From Peptoniphilaceae bacterium AM52-5BH (GTDB lineage Bacteria > Bacillota > Clostridia > Tissierellales > Peptoniphilaceae): DNA of 64,000 nucleotides. The notes below the pieces were generated by a model, which searched no databases, had not been told where the DNA came from, and saw nothing but the letters and a program-made list of their open reading frames with translations. Positions 9,707 to 18,087 of the stretch are shown in pieces. A program made the position numbers and the translations under genes. Within the stretch, counting starts at the first letter, position 1; each line of letters opens with the position of its first letter. The stretch is from the NCBI GenBank assembly GCA_027669155.1, contig JAQEDR010000004.1, forward strand, positions 1 to 64,000, written 5' to 3'.

Positions 9707-10600
9707 ATGATTGCTAACCGGATTTTAATTTTATTACTTATAAGCTCGCTTGCTGCTAATTTTCTAATGATAAGAGAAATTTACAAAATAAACGACCAGG
9801 TAAAATTCCTCATAGAAAATAATTCTCAAATGAGAATAAGTACAAGTTTTTCTATAAGGCCTTTTGTGGTCTTTGCTGAGATTATCAATAATTTTCTGGA
9901 TAGCTTTCATAATAAAGAAAAAATTTATATCAACAAAGAAAGATACTTGCAAAATACCATTAGAGGACTTTCTCACGATATTAGGACTCCCCTAACTTCT
10001 CTTGACGGCTACTTGCAAGTTGTTAGAGATAGCGTGGAAGATCCTAAAAATAAAAAATACTTTGATATAATGAAAAATCGTATCGAAAGTCTAAATAGTA
10101 TTCTTGACCAGCTTTTTACTTTTGTAAAGCTCCAGGAAGAAGAATACAAGCTCGAAATGGAAAAAATCGATATATCACGCCTTGCTCTAGAAACCTTATT
10201 TAACTATTACGAGGACTTTAAATACAGAAATTTAGATCCTAAGATTAATTTTGATAAGGATAAAATTTTTATAAGGGCAAACACCGATGCTTTAGAAAGA
10301 ATTTTTCAAAATATTTACAAAAATATTCTCGAACACGGTGATAATCCTCTTAGCCTAAGTCTTTCAGAAAATAATGGAAAAGCTCTATTTATAAGCAAAA
10401 ATAGAATTAAAGGCGACCTTAAAATAAACAAAGACGATCTTTTTAAAGAATTTTATAAGGCAGATAATTCTAGACGAGGTTCTTCTACAGGTCTAGGTCT
10501 TGCTATTACAAAGGCTTTGGTCGAAAAATTAGGCGGTCAAATTACTGCTGACATAGAGGATGACATTTTTATAATTAAAATAATTTTTGACACAATCTAA
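9707..10600 (+). CDS. Sensor histidine kinase, intramembrane-sensing type
   Basis: A 297-residue HisKA kinase. There is one clear N-terminal hydrophobic segment (residues about 5-22) and almost no extracellular domain. The H-box is LSHDIRTPLTSLDGYL with H90; the N-box (FQNIYKNILEHG) and G-box (STGLGLAITK) follow. Kinases of this shape linked to ABC exporters usually sense through the transporter. The gene follows the permease by 12 bp and is probably the partner of the regulator at 7150, although a terminator separates them. Confidence 0.87.
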   Translation: MIANRILILLLISSLAANFLMIREIYKINDQVKFLIENNSQMRISTSFSIRPFVVFAEIINNFLDSFHNKEKIYINKERYLQNTIRGLSHDIRTPLTSLDGYLQVVRDSVEDPKNKKYFDIMKNRIESLNSILDQLFTFVKLQEEEYKLEMEKIDISRLALETLFNYYEDFKYRNLDPKINFDKDKIFIRANTDALERIFQNIYKNILEHGDNPLSLSLSENNGKALFISKNRIKGDLKINKDDLFKEFYKADNSRRGSSTGLGLAITKALVEKLGGQITADIEDDIFIIKIIFDTI

Positions 10601-10638
10601 AAAACTTCCTAGTTAGTTTCTTGGAAGTTTTTTAGATT
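10594..10638. terminator. Strong bidirectional terminator
   Basis: A perfect 16-bp stem: AATCTAAAAAACTTCC pairs with GGAAGTTTTTTAGATT around a 13-base loop. It includes the stop codon of the kinase and provides T-rich sequence on both strands, between two convergent genes. Confidence 0.85.
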
Positions 10639-10684
10639 ATATCAACCTATTTCAACAAAAGTGATTTTATCACTACTTTTTATT

Positions 10685-11638
10685 TTAATTGTATTTGTAG
10701 AAGCCTTGACCAGATTCAATTCCAATATGGCCTTTATCAGCCATTTCTTTTAGCTTAATCATTGCCTTGCCAATTGGTGTGGAAGAGTCATTTGATGCTG
10801 GGTTGTTGCTTAAGATATTAATTACTGTTGTTAAACCAACTATATCTATTATCTCGAAAGGTCCTTTTGGAGAACCTGTACCGATTTTCCAGTCCATATC
10901 AATATCAACTGGGTCTGCTACGTCATTTCCGTAAAGAGTTAAGCCTGCATTTATTACTGGAACAAGGATTGAATTTAGGATGTAGCCAGGTTGTTCTTTT
11001 TTAATTACTGCTGGGTACATACCAATTGATCTTGCAAATTCAACTACTGCATCAAAAGCTTCATCAGAGGTCCTATCGTGTCTCATAACCTCAGCTAGAT
11101 TTTGTCTATGGATATTATTTGCGAAGTGTAAGTGCAAGTATCTTTCTTCCCTTCCAGTAAAATCTTTAAGCATTGATGGCATGAAGGTTGAAGAGTTTGA
11201 AGCAAGTATTGCATCATCCTTTAAGATATCCTTAATCTTCTCATAAAAGGCCCTTTTCTCATCAATTTTCTCTGCTATAGCCTCTATAACAAGATCACAA
11301 TCAGCAAAGGCCTCTTCTAAGTCGACTGTATATTTTAAATCTTTGTAGGCTTTCTCGTTATTTTTCTTTAACTCTTCGATCTTTTCTAAATTTATATCCT
11401 TAACATCATCAAAAAATGACCTAGGATAGTTTGGGAATTCTGCTCCGATGTATCTTGGTGCAAGTTCCAATTCTTTCGTATAAGTCTCATATACCTTGTT
11501 AATCCTTGGCTTAGCTCTTTCAATCGAACCTTCGCTTCTTCCCCATATAGTAACGTCAAAACCATGAAAGGCAGCGGCATAGGCAATTTGAGCTCCCAAA
11601 ACTCCACCGCCGGCTACAGTTATTTTTCTAATTTCCAT
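10685..11638 (-). CDS. 3-hydroxyacyl-CoA dehydrogenase family protein
   Basis: A 317-residue dehydrogenase. The N-terminal NAD-binding fold has VAGGGVLGAQIA, then SNSSTFMPS and the catalytic region HLHFANNIHRQNLAEVM, followed by the C-terminal helical domain with GYILNSILVPVINAG. The family interconverts 3-hydroxyacyl-CoA (often 3-hydroxybutyryl-CoA) and 3-oxoacyl-CoA. No thiolase or crotonase genes are nearby, so a role in butyrate formation or fatty-acid breakdown is only inferred. Confidence 0.85.
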   Translation of the reverse strand: MEIRKITVAGGGVLGAQIAYAAAFHGFDVTIWGRSEGSIERAKPRINKVYETYTKELELAPRYIGAEFPNYPRSFFDDVKDINLEKIEELKKNNEKAYKDLKYTVDLEEAFADCDLVIEAIAEKIDEKRAFYEKIKDILKDDAILASNSSTFMPSMLKDFTGREERYLHLHFANNIHRQNLAEVMRHDRTSDEAFDAVVEFARSIGMYPAVIKKEQPGYILNSILVPVINAGLTLYGNDVADPVDIDMDWKIGTGSPKGPFEIIDIVGLTTVINILSNNPASNDSSTPIGKAMIKLKEMADKGHIGIESGQGFYKYN

Positions 11639-11702
11639 AAAATCATCTCCTTGTATGTTCTATAAGATATTTACCCACTTAGGAGAATATAATTCACTAA
11701 AA

Positions 11703-12828
11703 TTAAATAATTTCAAGATAAAATTCATTGGAAAGGCTCATACTCTTTTTAGTAAAATAGAAATTATCATCTATCTTATAAAAGTCCTGACCCTCAAATT
11801 TTGCTATCGCATCTTCATATTTAACTAGGAAATCGCAAGCAAATTTTTCTCTAAACTCAGCTAGATTTATGCCCGCGCTTTCCCTAAGCTTAAAGATAAT
11901 ATATTCCTTCTCCCTTTCATCCTTGTCTATAAATTCTTCAAAGACAAGGGGATACTTGCCTTCTCTAATAGCCTCATCATATTTTACAAAGTTTCTAGTG
12001 TTGGTATATCTCTTATTAGATAGAAATCCCGAAGCTCCTAGGCCAAAGGCTATATAATCATCTATATTCCAGTATTTCTTGTTGTGAATTGACTCCTTGC
12101 CATCTCCTGCAAAATTTGATATCTCATATATTTTAAGTCCCAATTTATCTAAGCTATCAACAAGATATGAAAATATAACTACCTCTAGGTCATCTTCCAT
12201 CAAGTCTAGCTTGCCCTTTTTTATCTAAAGCATAAAATCTTGATCCTTCTTCTAGAATAAGAGAATACCATGATATGTGTTCAGGAGAAATCTTTTTTAC
12301 CATAGCTAGTTCATTTTTAACAGACTTATAAGTTTGCCTTGGAAGATTGAGCATGAGGTCAAAGGATAAGTTGTCAAAGCCAGCATCCCTGATCATATCT
12401 ATATCTTTTAGGGCAATATCCGCTGTATGATTTCTGCCAATTTCTTTTAAGACTTCATCATCAAAAGATTGGACACCAAGAGAAATCCTATTGATACCAA
12501 TATCCTTATAGATTGCTAGTTTTTCCTTAGATATAGAGTTTGGATTACATTCTATGGTAAATTCTTTTATTTTCTCTATCTTAAATTTCTTTATTTCATT
12601 TACTATTTCTTCAATATATTTTGCATCTACATAAGAAGGAGTACCCCCACCTATGTGAATAGTATCTATTTCTATATTTAGTCTTTCTTGGTAGAGCTTA
12701 ATTTCCTTTATTAAATTTTTTATATAGGGTTCAACCCTATTTTCTACATTCATATATGCACAAAAATCACAGTAATAGCACTTTTTTTGACAAAAAGGAA
12801 TATGTATGTAGCATCCAACTTTTTCCAT
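11703..12828 (-). pseudogene. hemW: HemW-like radical SAM protein, frameshifted copy
   Basis: Two overlapping reading frames together make one HemW. The N-terminal part (12190-12828) has IPFCQKKCYYCDF, with the radical SAM cysteines. The C-terminal part (11703-12203) has HNKKYW, the HemW heme-binding motif. Against the intact paralogue at 15784-16902 there is one extra base in the coding-strand run AAAAAAGGGC near 12214-12216; removing it restores GKLDLME, matching GELDLMD. A -1 slip would reach a stop, so programmed -1 frameshifting is unlikely. It is a pseudogene or a sequencing error. A terminator-like hairpin separates it from the flavoprotein gene upstream. Confidence 0.85.
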
Positions 12829-12844
12829 TTTTTCTCCTTTATAT

Positions 12845-12866
12845 AAAAAAAGATGGCAATGCCATC
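12845..12866 (-). terminator. Terminator between flavoprotein gene and hemW copy
   Basis: On the minus strand GATGGCATTGCCATC is followed by seven T residues. It lies six bases after the flavoprotein stop, before the frameshifted hemW, and would reduce read-through. Confidence 0.75.
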
Positions 12867-12871
12867 AATTT

Positions 12872-13603
12872 TTAGTATATAATATTATAATTTTCTAAGC
12901 TTTGTAAAAAGATATCTCTTTTTTCCTTATCCTTATCGATAACAATGGCTTGTTCACTTATTCCTTCTTCTAATAAAACAAATAGAGTATCCAACAAGAA
13001 ATTTTCGCTACCAACCACATAAAAATATGAGTCTGACCTATCATTAGCAAGCTCTTTTATTTTCTCAAGATAGTCGCTTCTACTATCTAGCCAATATTTG
13101 ACTAAAAGTGATCCGTCAATATTTTCAAAATCACTTTCGTAAAGATGAGTATCCTTGGTATTTACATTTACACTTATGAATTCTGGAATATCTGTGTTAT
13201 CTTCTTCAAATCTTTTTATAAGTGGCCTAATAGTTGACATTGCAAGACCTTGAGAAAGGGCAACAAGCGGTCTATTTTCTCTTATTAAGGACATGTGAGA
13301 TTTTAGCTTAAAAATTGTTACTGTATCTCCAATCTTAAGAGACGATAAAGTCTTCTTAAAAGGTGATTTTCTTATAGGAATTTTTGTAGTAAATCTAATA
13401 TTCCCCTCACTTGTAAGTGTGTTTATACTTAAGTGATGAATTAGTTTTTTATTTACCTCTCCTGTCTCATCGTAACCTGGTAGAGCCAGATGAAAGCTAG
13501 AACCCTCATCCCAATTTAAATCATCGGGTTTTTCTAAGGTATATGTCCATACATACTTGTATTCTTCTTTTATATCCAAAATCTTAACTTGAAATTTATC
13601 CAT
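12872..13603 (-). CDS. FAD-dependent oxidoreductase, FNR superfamily (copy A)
   Basis: A 243-residue protein with the layout of ferredoxin-NADP+ reductase-like flavoproteins: an N-terminal beta barrel with HHLSINT where FNRs have the RxYS flavin motif, then a nucleotide-binding half with ALSQGLAMSTIRPLI and YVVGSENFLLD. No iron-sulfur cysteines are present. It is a clear paralogue of the gene at 18088. Both are preceded by a Fur-like box at the same distance from the -10, so this is probably an iron-starvation gene, perhaps a ferric or heme-related reductase. The electron acceptor is unknown. Confidence 0.75.
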   Translation of the reverse strand: MDKFQVKILDIKEEYKYVWTYTLEKPDDLNWDEGSSFHLALPGYDETGEVNKKLIHHLSINTLTSEGNIRFTTKIPIRKSPFKKTLSSLKIGDTVTIFKLKSHMSLIRENRPLVALSQGLAMSTIRPLIKRFEEDNTDIPEFISVNVNTKDTHLYESDFENIDGSLLVKYWLDSRSDYLEKIKELANDRSDSYFYVVGSENFLLDTLFVLLEEGISEQAIVIDKDKEKRDIFLQSLENYNIIY

Positions 13604-13616
13604 AATATCTCCTTAC

Positions 13617-13645
13617 TGATAATTGTTATCACTAAGAACACTATA
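13617..13645 (-). promoter_or_regulatory. Fur-like box and -10 of flavoprotein copy A
   Basis: TGATAATTGTTATCA (13617-13631) is a perfect 6-3-6 dyad and matches the Firmicutes Fur consensus TGATAATNATTATCA at all but one defined position. The -10 TATAGT (13640-13645 on the minus strand) lies eight bases further upstream, so a bound repressor would cover the start site. Confidence 0.75.
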
Positions 13646-13653
13646 CTTAATTT

Positions 13654-14814
13654 TTAATTTTCTTCATCTGGAATATCCAGTTTTCTTTTTCCAATGTTTA
13701 ATGTATCACTAATATATTTAAAAAATAGTTTATAATCATAAATCCAATTATCAATTATTCCAGACCTATAAATTCCTACAATAAATATAAATACAACTGG
13801 CAACAATATGGCTCCCATCACTCCAAAAAGTTTAAGTCCAGCATAAAGAGCTATAACTGATAGAATTGGGTGTATATCTGCAGAACTTCCTATTACCTTT
13901 GGAGCTATGACTTGTCTAAGCCCAGTCCAAGCTGTCAATACAATCAATAGTCCTAAGGATTTTATGGTATTATCAAAGATAAGTAGTTCTATTATTGACC
14001 ATGGCAAGAGGACTATTATAGGACCAATCATAGGAAGTAGGTCTACAAATCCTAATATTAGGGCTATTGGCATGAAGTATTGTTGGCCTATGAAAAACAG
14101 GAAAATCGCCATTATTATTGTGCACAGAAAGGCTAGTTTTAGTTGGGATTTTATATAATTCCAGGTTGAATTCTTAAAGACAGCCCTTATCAAAGAAAGG
14201 TTATTCTTTGACTTTTCTGGTATCAATAGATGGTATTTATCATAAACATTTTGCATATCGCCAAGTATTATATAAAATGCAACTACAAAAGTAATCACAA
14301 AAAATATTATTTCATTGGAGGTATTTATAAAAGCTTGGGTAAAGCCAAAGGTAATATTGATTGCGTTTTTTTGTAAGCTACCCAACCATTCATACAAAGA
14401 CTTAAGTCCAGACCTTATTGTGTTTGATACATAGTCTGGCATGAGGTTAATCTGTGAATTGGCATCATTGATCCAAGTATTTACAGAAGATACAATCTTA
14501 TCCCAATTGCTAATGATATTACCTACCAAGCCAGAGACTTGATTTACTATAAACTGAACAAACCATATCAAGAAAAATAATAGAAGCAAGAGCAGGATTG
14601 TACCAAGCAGGTAGGATACCGCCTTGTGTTTGATTGGCAGGATATGGTCAATCTTTCTTATAGATGGTGCCAATAATCCCACGATTACTAGAGCTAGTAT
14701 TATGGGCATGAGGGCATTTAATAGGGCTGGTGCAAGGAATAATAAAAATAATATGGTTAAAATAATAATTGTTGTTCGTAAAAATATTCTTTCATAAAGT
14801 TCTTTATTTCTCAT
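13654..14814 (-). CDS. AI-2E family transporter (YtvI/PerM-like)
   Basis: A 386-residue integral membrane protein with about eight hydrophobic segments and a polar region at about 90-150, matching the AI-2E transporter family (YdbI/YtvI/TqsA). Characteristic segments include FVDLLPMIGPIIVLLPW and GLRQVIAPKVIG. Members export small solutes or ions; the substrate here is unknown. It is transcribed away from the truncated sigma gene at 14872 and towards the Fur-regulated flavoprotein. Confidence 0.87.
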   Translation of the reverse strand: MRNKELYERIFLRTTIIILTILFLLFLAPALLNALMPIILALVIVGLLAPSIRKIDHILPIKHKAVSYLLGTILLLLLLFFLIWFVQFIVNQVSGLVGNIISNWDKIVSSVNTWINDANSQINLMPDYVSNTIRSGLKSLYEWLGSLQKNAINITFGFTQAFINTSNEIIFFVITFVVAFYIILGDMQNVYDKYHLLIPEKSKNNLSLIRAVFKNSTWNYIKSQLKLAFLCTIIMAIFLFFIGQQYFMPIALILGFVDLLPMIGPIIVLLPWSIIELLIFDNTIKSLGLLIVLTAWTGLRQVIAPKVIGSSADIHPILSVIALYAGLKLFGVMGAILLPVVFIFIVGIYRSGIIDNWIYDYKLFFKYISDTLNIGKRKLDIPDEEN

Positions 14815-14871
14815 GGCATCTCCTTTAATATTTGATAATATTATTATATCAAAAAGAGTGAGGAGGGCAAA

Positions 14872-15102
14872 ATGGATATCGAAAAAATATATAGAATATA
14901 CTTTGAAGATGTTTATAGATTTTTGCTCTCTTTGAGTAAAAATAAGGACGTAGCCCAGGATATAACAAGCGAAACTTTTCTAAAAGTCATAAATAATAGT
15001 AAGAAAATAGAAAATACTAGAAATATTAAGGCCTATATTTTTACTATAGCAAAAAATACTTACATCAACTACTATAATCAAAACTACCAGCTTAGCTGGT
15101 AG
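14872..15102 (+). pseudogene. ECF sigma factor, truncated to region 2
   Basis: The 76-codon frame begins MDIEKIYRIYFEDVYRFLL and contains a good sigma-70 region 2 (DITSETFLKVINN, NIKAYIFTIAKNTYINYY). Region 4 is missing. From about codon 71 the frame runs into the palindrome at 15081-15105 and stops, so the gene was cut by the element described there. A strong ribosome binding site (GAGGAGGGC) precedes the ATG, so a short product could still be made. Confidence 0.8.
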
Positions 15103-15480
15103 TTTGCACAGCGCCTATAAGGCGCGAATACCGGCACGCCCCTATTGGGGCTGTCGAGTATTCTGTCACATGCACCACTATCCCAACTACTGCTTAAGCA
15201 GTTTTTTTATTTGTTCTTATTTACTGACTTTCCCGTAAACGGGTCATAGTATTCCTAAATACTTATTTGGTCAGTGTAACAATCTTTTTTTAATTGATTT
15301 TGTACATATTCCTTTATTTTATTTCCATTCAGTATTTTATAAACTATTCTTGTCCAAGTTTTAACCTCCTTATTTAATTTTGTATGTGACTATCACAATT
15401 ACACCTTAAGTAGGTTTTCTTGGTGCTTTAAGCTAAAGATTAATCCCTCCTCCTGCATAGCAGGTGATTTATTGTTTCGA
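15081..15480 (-). mobile_element. IS200/IS605-like (TnpB/omega-RNA type) remnant
   Basis: From the sigma gene inward there are an 11-bp stem (AAACTACCAGC-TTA-GCTGGTAGTTT, 15081-15105), GCGCC-TATAA-GGCGC (15111-15125), and GCCCC-TATT-GGGGC (15138-15151) nested inside GAATAC...GTATTC (15126-15163). Such clustered hairpins resemble the right end of IS605-group elements, where the TnpB guide RNA is encoded. No tnpA or tnpB frame remains. A further palindrome, CCTGCATAGCAGG, near 15453 may be near the other end. The right-hand boundary is a guess. Confidence 0.45.
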
Positions 15481-15783
15481 TCTCTTTCGTTCGCTCAACT
15501 CACTAATCACAAATTGACAGGGAAAATACAAGCTCACCTAAAGCAAAGTAAAACACAATGCAATAATTAGAATAATTCTAGCGGAATACAAAAGTTTCAA
15601 AGACATAAAATAATATAGCCAACACAAAATAGGGGATATTATAAGCAACATCGCTAGAAAAATAACAGGATCCTAACACAGGATATTTATTTCAAGAAAA
15701 ACTAGACAAAAATCCTTTTCTTAACGAGAACGAAATAAGAGAAATATCTATAATTTAATATAAATCTTATTGATTGTTAACAA
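15481..15783. other. Decayed sequence with no intact gene
   Basis: No complete coding sequence or RNA is recognisable. A short plus-strand frame ending near 15759 reads FQEKLDKNPFLNENEIREI before a stop and looks like the tail of a lost gene, but I cannot name it. The region does not contain the missing part of the sigma gene. Confidence 0.4.
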
Positions 15784-16902
15784 TTATATTATTTCTACAA
15801 AAAACTCATTGGAAAGGCTCATTCCCTTTTTGGTAAAATAGAAATTATCATCGATTTTATAAAAGTCCTGACCCTTGAATTTTTCTATCGCATCTTCATA
15901 TTTAACTAAGAAATCACAAGCAAATTTTTCTCTAAACTCAGCTAGATTTATGCCCGCGCTTTCCCTAAGCTTAAAGATAATGTATTCTTTCTCTCTTTCA
16001 TCTATATCTATAAATTCCTCAAAAACAATAGGATACTCTCCTTCTCTAAGAGCCTTATCATATTTTACAAAGTTTCTCGTGTTGTTATATCTCTTATTAG
16101 ACAAAAATCCCGAAGCTCCCAGGCCAAAGGCAATATAGTCATCTATATTCCAGTATTTCTTATTGTGAATTGACTCCTTGCCAGCTCTTGCGAAATTTGA
16201 AATCTCATATCTTTTAAGACCCAATTTATCTAATTCATCAACAAGATATGAAAAGATATCGACCTCAAGGTCTTCATCCATCAAGTCTAACTCTCCTTTT
16301 TTATCTAAAGCATAAAATCTAGATCCCTTATCTAAGATTAATGAATACCAGGAAATATGATCTGGAGTAAGGCTCTTTACCATTTCTAGGTCTCTTTTGA
16401 CAGAATCGAAATCCTGGCCAGGTAGATTAAGCATAAGGTCAAAGGATAAATCAAAGCCAAAGCTTTTAATAAGCTTAATGTCTCTTATGGCTATTTCTTT
16501 ATTGTGATTTCTACCAATATTTCTTAGCACCTTATCATCAAAGGACTGGACTCCTAGGGAAATCCTAGTCACACCCAGATTCTTATAGGCTTGTAATTTA
16601 GCTTCATCTATAGAATTAGGATTGCATTCTAGGCTAAATTCTTTGATATCTGTATCAAATTCCCTTACTTCTCCTATAATTTTCTCAATATATGAAGGAT
16701 TAATATAAGAAGGGGTCCCACCACCTATATAGATTGTATCAATTGCAAGGTCCATATTCTCTCTATAGAGGTGGATTTCTTTTATTAAATTGTCGATGTA
16801 TGTGTCAATCCAATTTTCGAGTCCCTCAAATGCTGCAAAGTCACAATAATAGCATTTTTTCTCACAAAAGGGAATGTGGATATAGCAACCAACTTTTTTC
16901 AT
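15784..16902 (-). CDS. hemW: HemW-like radical SAM heme chaperone
   Basis: A 372-residue radical SAM protein. C13, C17 and C20 lie in PFCEKKCYYCDF, the SAM-binding GGGTPSY follows, and HNKKYW (about residue 238) is the HemW heme-binding motif that distinguishes it from the oxidase HemN. Length fits HemW (about 375). In many Gram-positives hemW follows lepA; here it is the last gene of a Fur-box-controlled run located after lepA. Its C-terminal half is about nine-tenths identical to the frameshifted copy at 11703-12828, its N-terminal half much less so. Confidence 0.87.
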   Translation of the reverse strand: MKKVGCYIHIPFCEKKCYYCDFAAFEGLENWIDTYIDNLIKEIHLYRENMDLAIDTIYIGGGTPSYINPSYIEKIIGEVREFDTDIKEFSLECNPNSIDEAKLQAYKNLGVTRISLGVQSFDDKVLRNIGRNHNKEIAIRDIKLIKSFGFDLSFDLMLNLPGQDFDSVKRDLEMVKSLTPDHISWYSLILDKGSRFYALDKKGELDLMDEDLEVDIFSYLVDELDKLGLKRYEISNFARAGKESIHNKKYWNIDDYIAFGLGASGFLSNKRYNNTRNFVKYDKALREGEYPIVFEEFIDIDEREKEYIIFKLRESAGINLAEFREKFACDFLVKYEDAIEKFKGQDFYKIDDNFYFTKKGMSLSNEFFVEII

Positions 16903-16909
16903 AAACTTC

Positions 16910-17758
16910 CTATCTCAAATCACTTTCAACTACAATGATCTCACTGTCTCTAAGTCCTTTAAGCTCAATCTCGCAACTTCCTTCAATCCTAATAAGATCT
17001 CCTCCTGGGTAGGCCTTTGACTTATATTCGATTAAACCAATTCTTACAAAGATTAGAGTATTTGGGTATTTGGCCTTAATGATGGCCTCTCCTCCCAATT
17101 TTAAATCCTTGTGGTAGATAATTTGCTTATCGAATTTTTTAATTGCTTTGTTATCTTCCATCTCGCTAACTTCAGTTTCCTTATCCGTTTTGCTAGCTAA
17201 ATAATTTTCAAAATCTTCCTTACTTAGGATATATTCATGAGTCACTTCCATGGTTCCCATATTAGTCTTTGTAAGATGAGAAGAATAATACTTGTAATTT
17301 AATTTCTCATGGAGCTTTTTGGATTTGAAATTTCCTCTGTAGAATCCTCCAACTAAAACATCTAGTCCGACTTCGTCGAATAGGTAGGAAATAAGGATCT
17401 CCAAGGCCTCTGTCATTATTCCTTGATTTTGAAAGTCTGTTGCTAAGACAAAACCAAGCTCTGCTGCCTTCTTGTCAGCTAGGTTTTCAAAAAATTCTCC
17501 ATCATACTTATGGATTCCTATTGAACCTATAACCCTGCCGTCCATATCTATGGCTAGGATATTCTTATCCCTTATAAATGTATCTAGGATTTCTTCGCTT
17601 TCCTCCTTTGACTTATGGTGAAACCAACCTGCCGCCTCTCCAAGTCCAGGAGTCTTGGCGTAGTTATAGAAATCGTCTAGGTCAGTTTTCCTAAAGGCTC
17701 TAAGTTTTATCCTTTCGCCTTCAAGTATAAATTTATCTATATTAATATCAATATTCAT
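16910..17758 (-). CDS. GNAT acetyltransferase fused to a cupin-like domain
   Basis: A 282-residue protein. Residues about 10-185 are a RimJ/RimL-type GNAT fold (IKLRAFRKTDLDDFYNY, acetyl-CoA loop DFQNQGIMTEAL). Residues about 200-282 align with the cupin encoded next door: YPGGDLIRIEGSCEIELKG here against LPGDIIRMDPNEVHSLKAI there, both followed by a DS(D/E)-hydrophobic strand. The histidines of the stand-alone cupin are absent, so this domain is unlikely to bind metal the same way. The substrate is unknown. It lies eight bases upstream of hemW in the same run. Confidence 0.75.
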   Translation of the reverse strand: MNIDINIDKFILEGERIKLRAFRKTDLDDFYNYAKTPGLGEAAGWFHHKSKEESEEILDTFIRDKNILAIDMDGRVIGSIGIHKYDGEFFENLADKKAAELGFVLATDFQNQGIMTEALEILISYLFDEVGLDVLVGGFYRGNFKSKKLHEKLNYKYYSSHLTKTNMGTMEVTHEYILSKEDFENYLASKTDKETEVSEMEDNKAIKKFDKQIIYHKDLKLGGEAIIKAKYPNTLIFVRIGLIEYKSKAYPGGDLIRIEGSCEIELKGLRDSEIIVVESDLR

Positions 17759-17772
17759 AATTTCTCCTATGT

Positions 17773-17806
17773 AAAAAGGCGACTTTCGTCTTACATCGCC
17801 GCCTTT
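17773..17806 (-). terminator. Terminator-like hairpin at the cupin 3' end
   Basis: On the minus strand AAAGGCG pairs with CGCCTTT, followed by a T run. The stem overlaps the cupin stop codon and could act as an attenuator before the GNAT gene. Confidence 0.5.
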
Positions 17807-18078
17807 ATAACTAACAAGTCACTATCTTCTATTGCTTTAAGGGAGTGGACTTCATTTGGATCCATCCTGATTATATCGCCAGGAAGGATAAGGTCTTTCC
17901 CATCTTCTCCAGTGAATTCAACCTTGCCGTTATAAATAACAACTATAACAGTCTTGTCAGACTTATGACTTGGTATTTCTTCGCCAGATTTTATCTGTAG
18001 GTGGGTCACTTGTAGTTTTTCTTCATCGATTAGATGTTCAAACTTCCCATCCAAAATATTTGCACTTATCTTTTTCAT
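17791..18078 (-). CDS. Small cupin-domain protein
   Basis: A 95-residue single-domain cupin. The first motif is represented by GEEIPSHKSDK and the second by LPGDIIRMDPNEVHSL, so at least two metal-ligand histidines are present. Such small cupins bind metals or sense small molecules; no reaction can be assigned. It is located nine bases after the flavoprotein gene and before the GNAT-cupin fusion, whose C-terminus is its homologue. Confidence 0.8.
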   Translation of the reverse strand: MKKISANILDGKFEHLIDEEKLQVTHLQIKSGEEIPSHKSDKTVIVVIYNGKVEFTGEDGKDLILPGDIIRMDPNEVHSLKAIEDSDLLVIKAAM

Positions 18079-18087
18079 AAATCCTCC

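Noticed and set aside
12190..12220. Programmed -1 frameshift in the first hemW copy at A AAA AAG
   Set aside because: The run looks like a slippery heptamer, but a -1 shift reaches a TAG within a few codons; a +1 shift is needed to restore the frame, so mutation or a sequence error is more likely.
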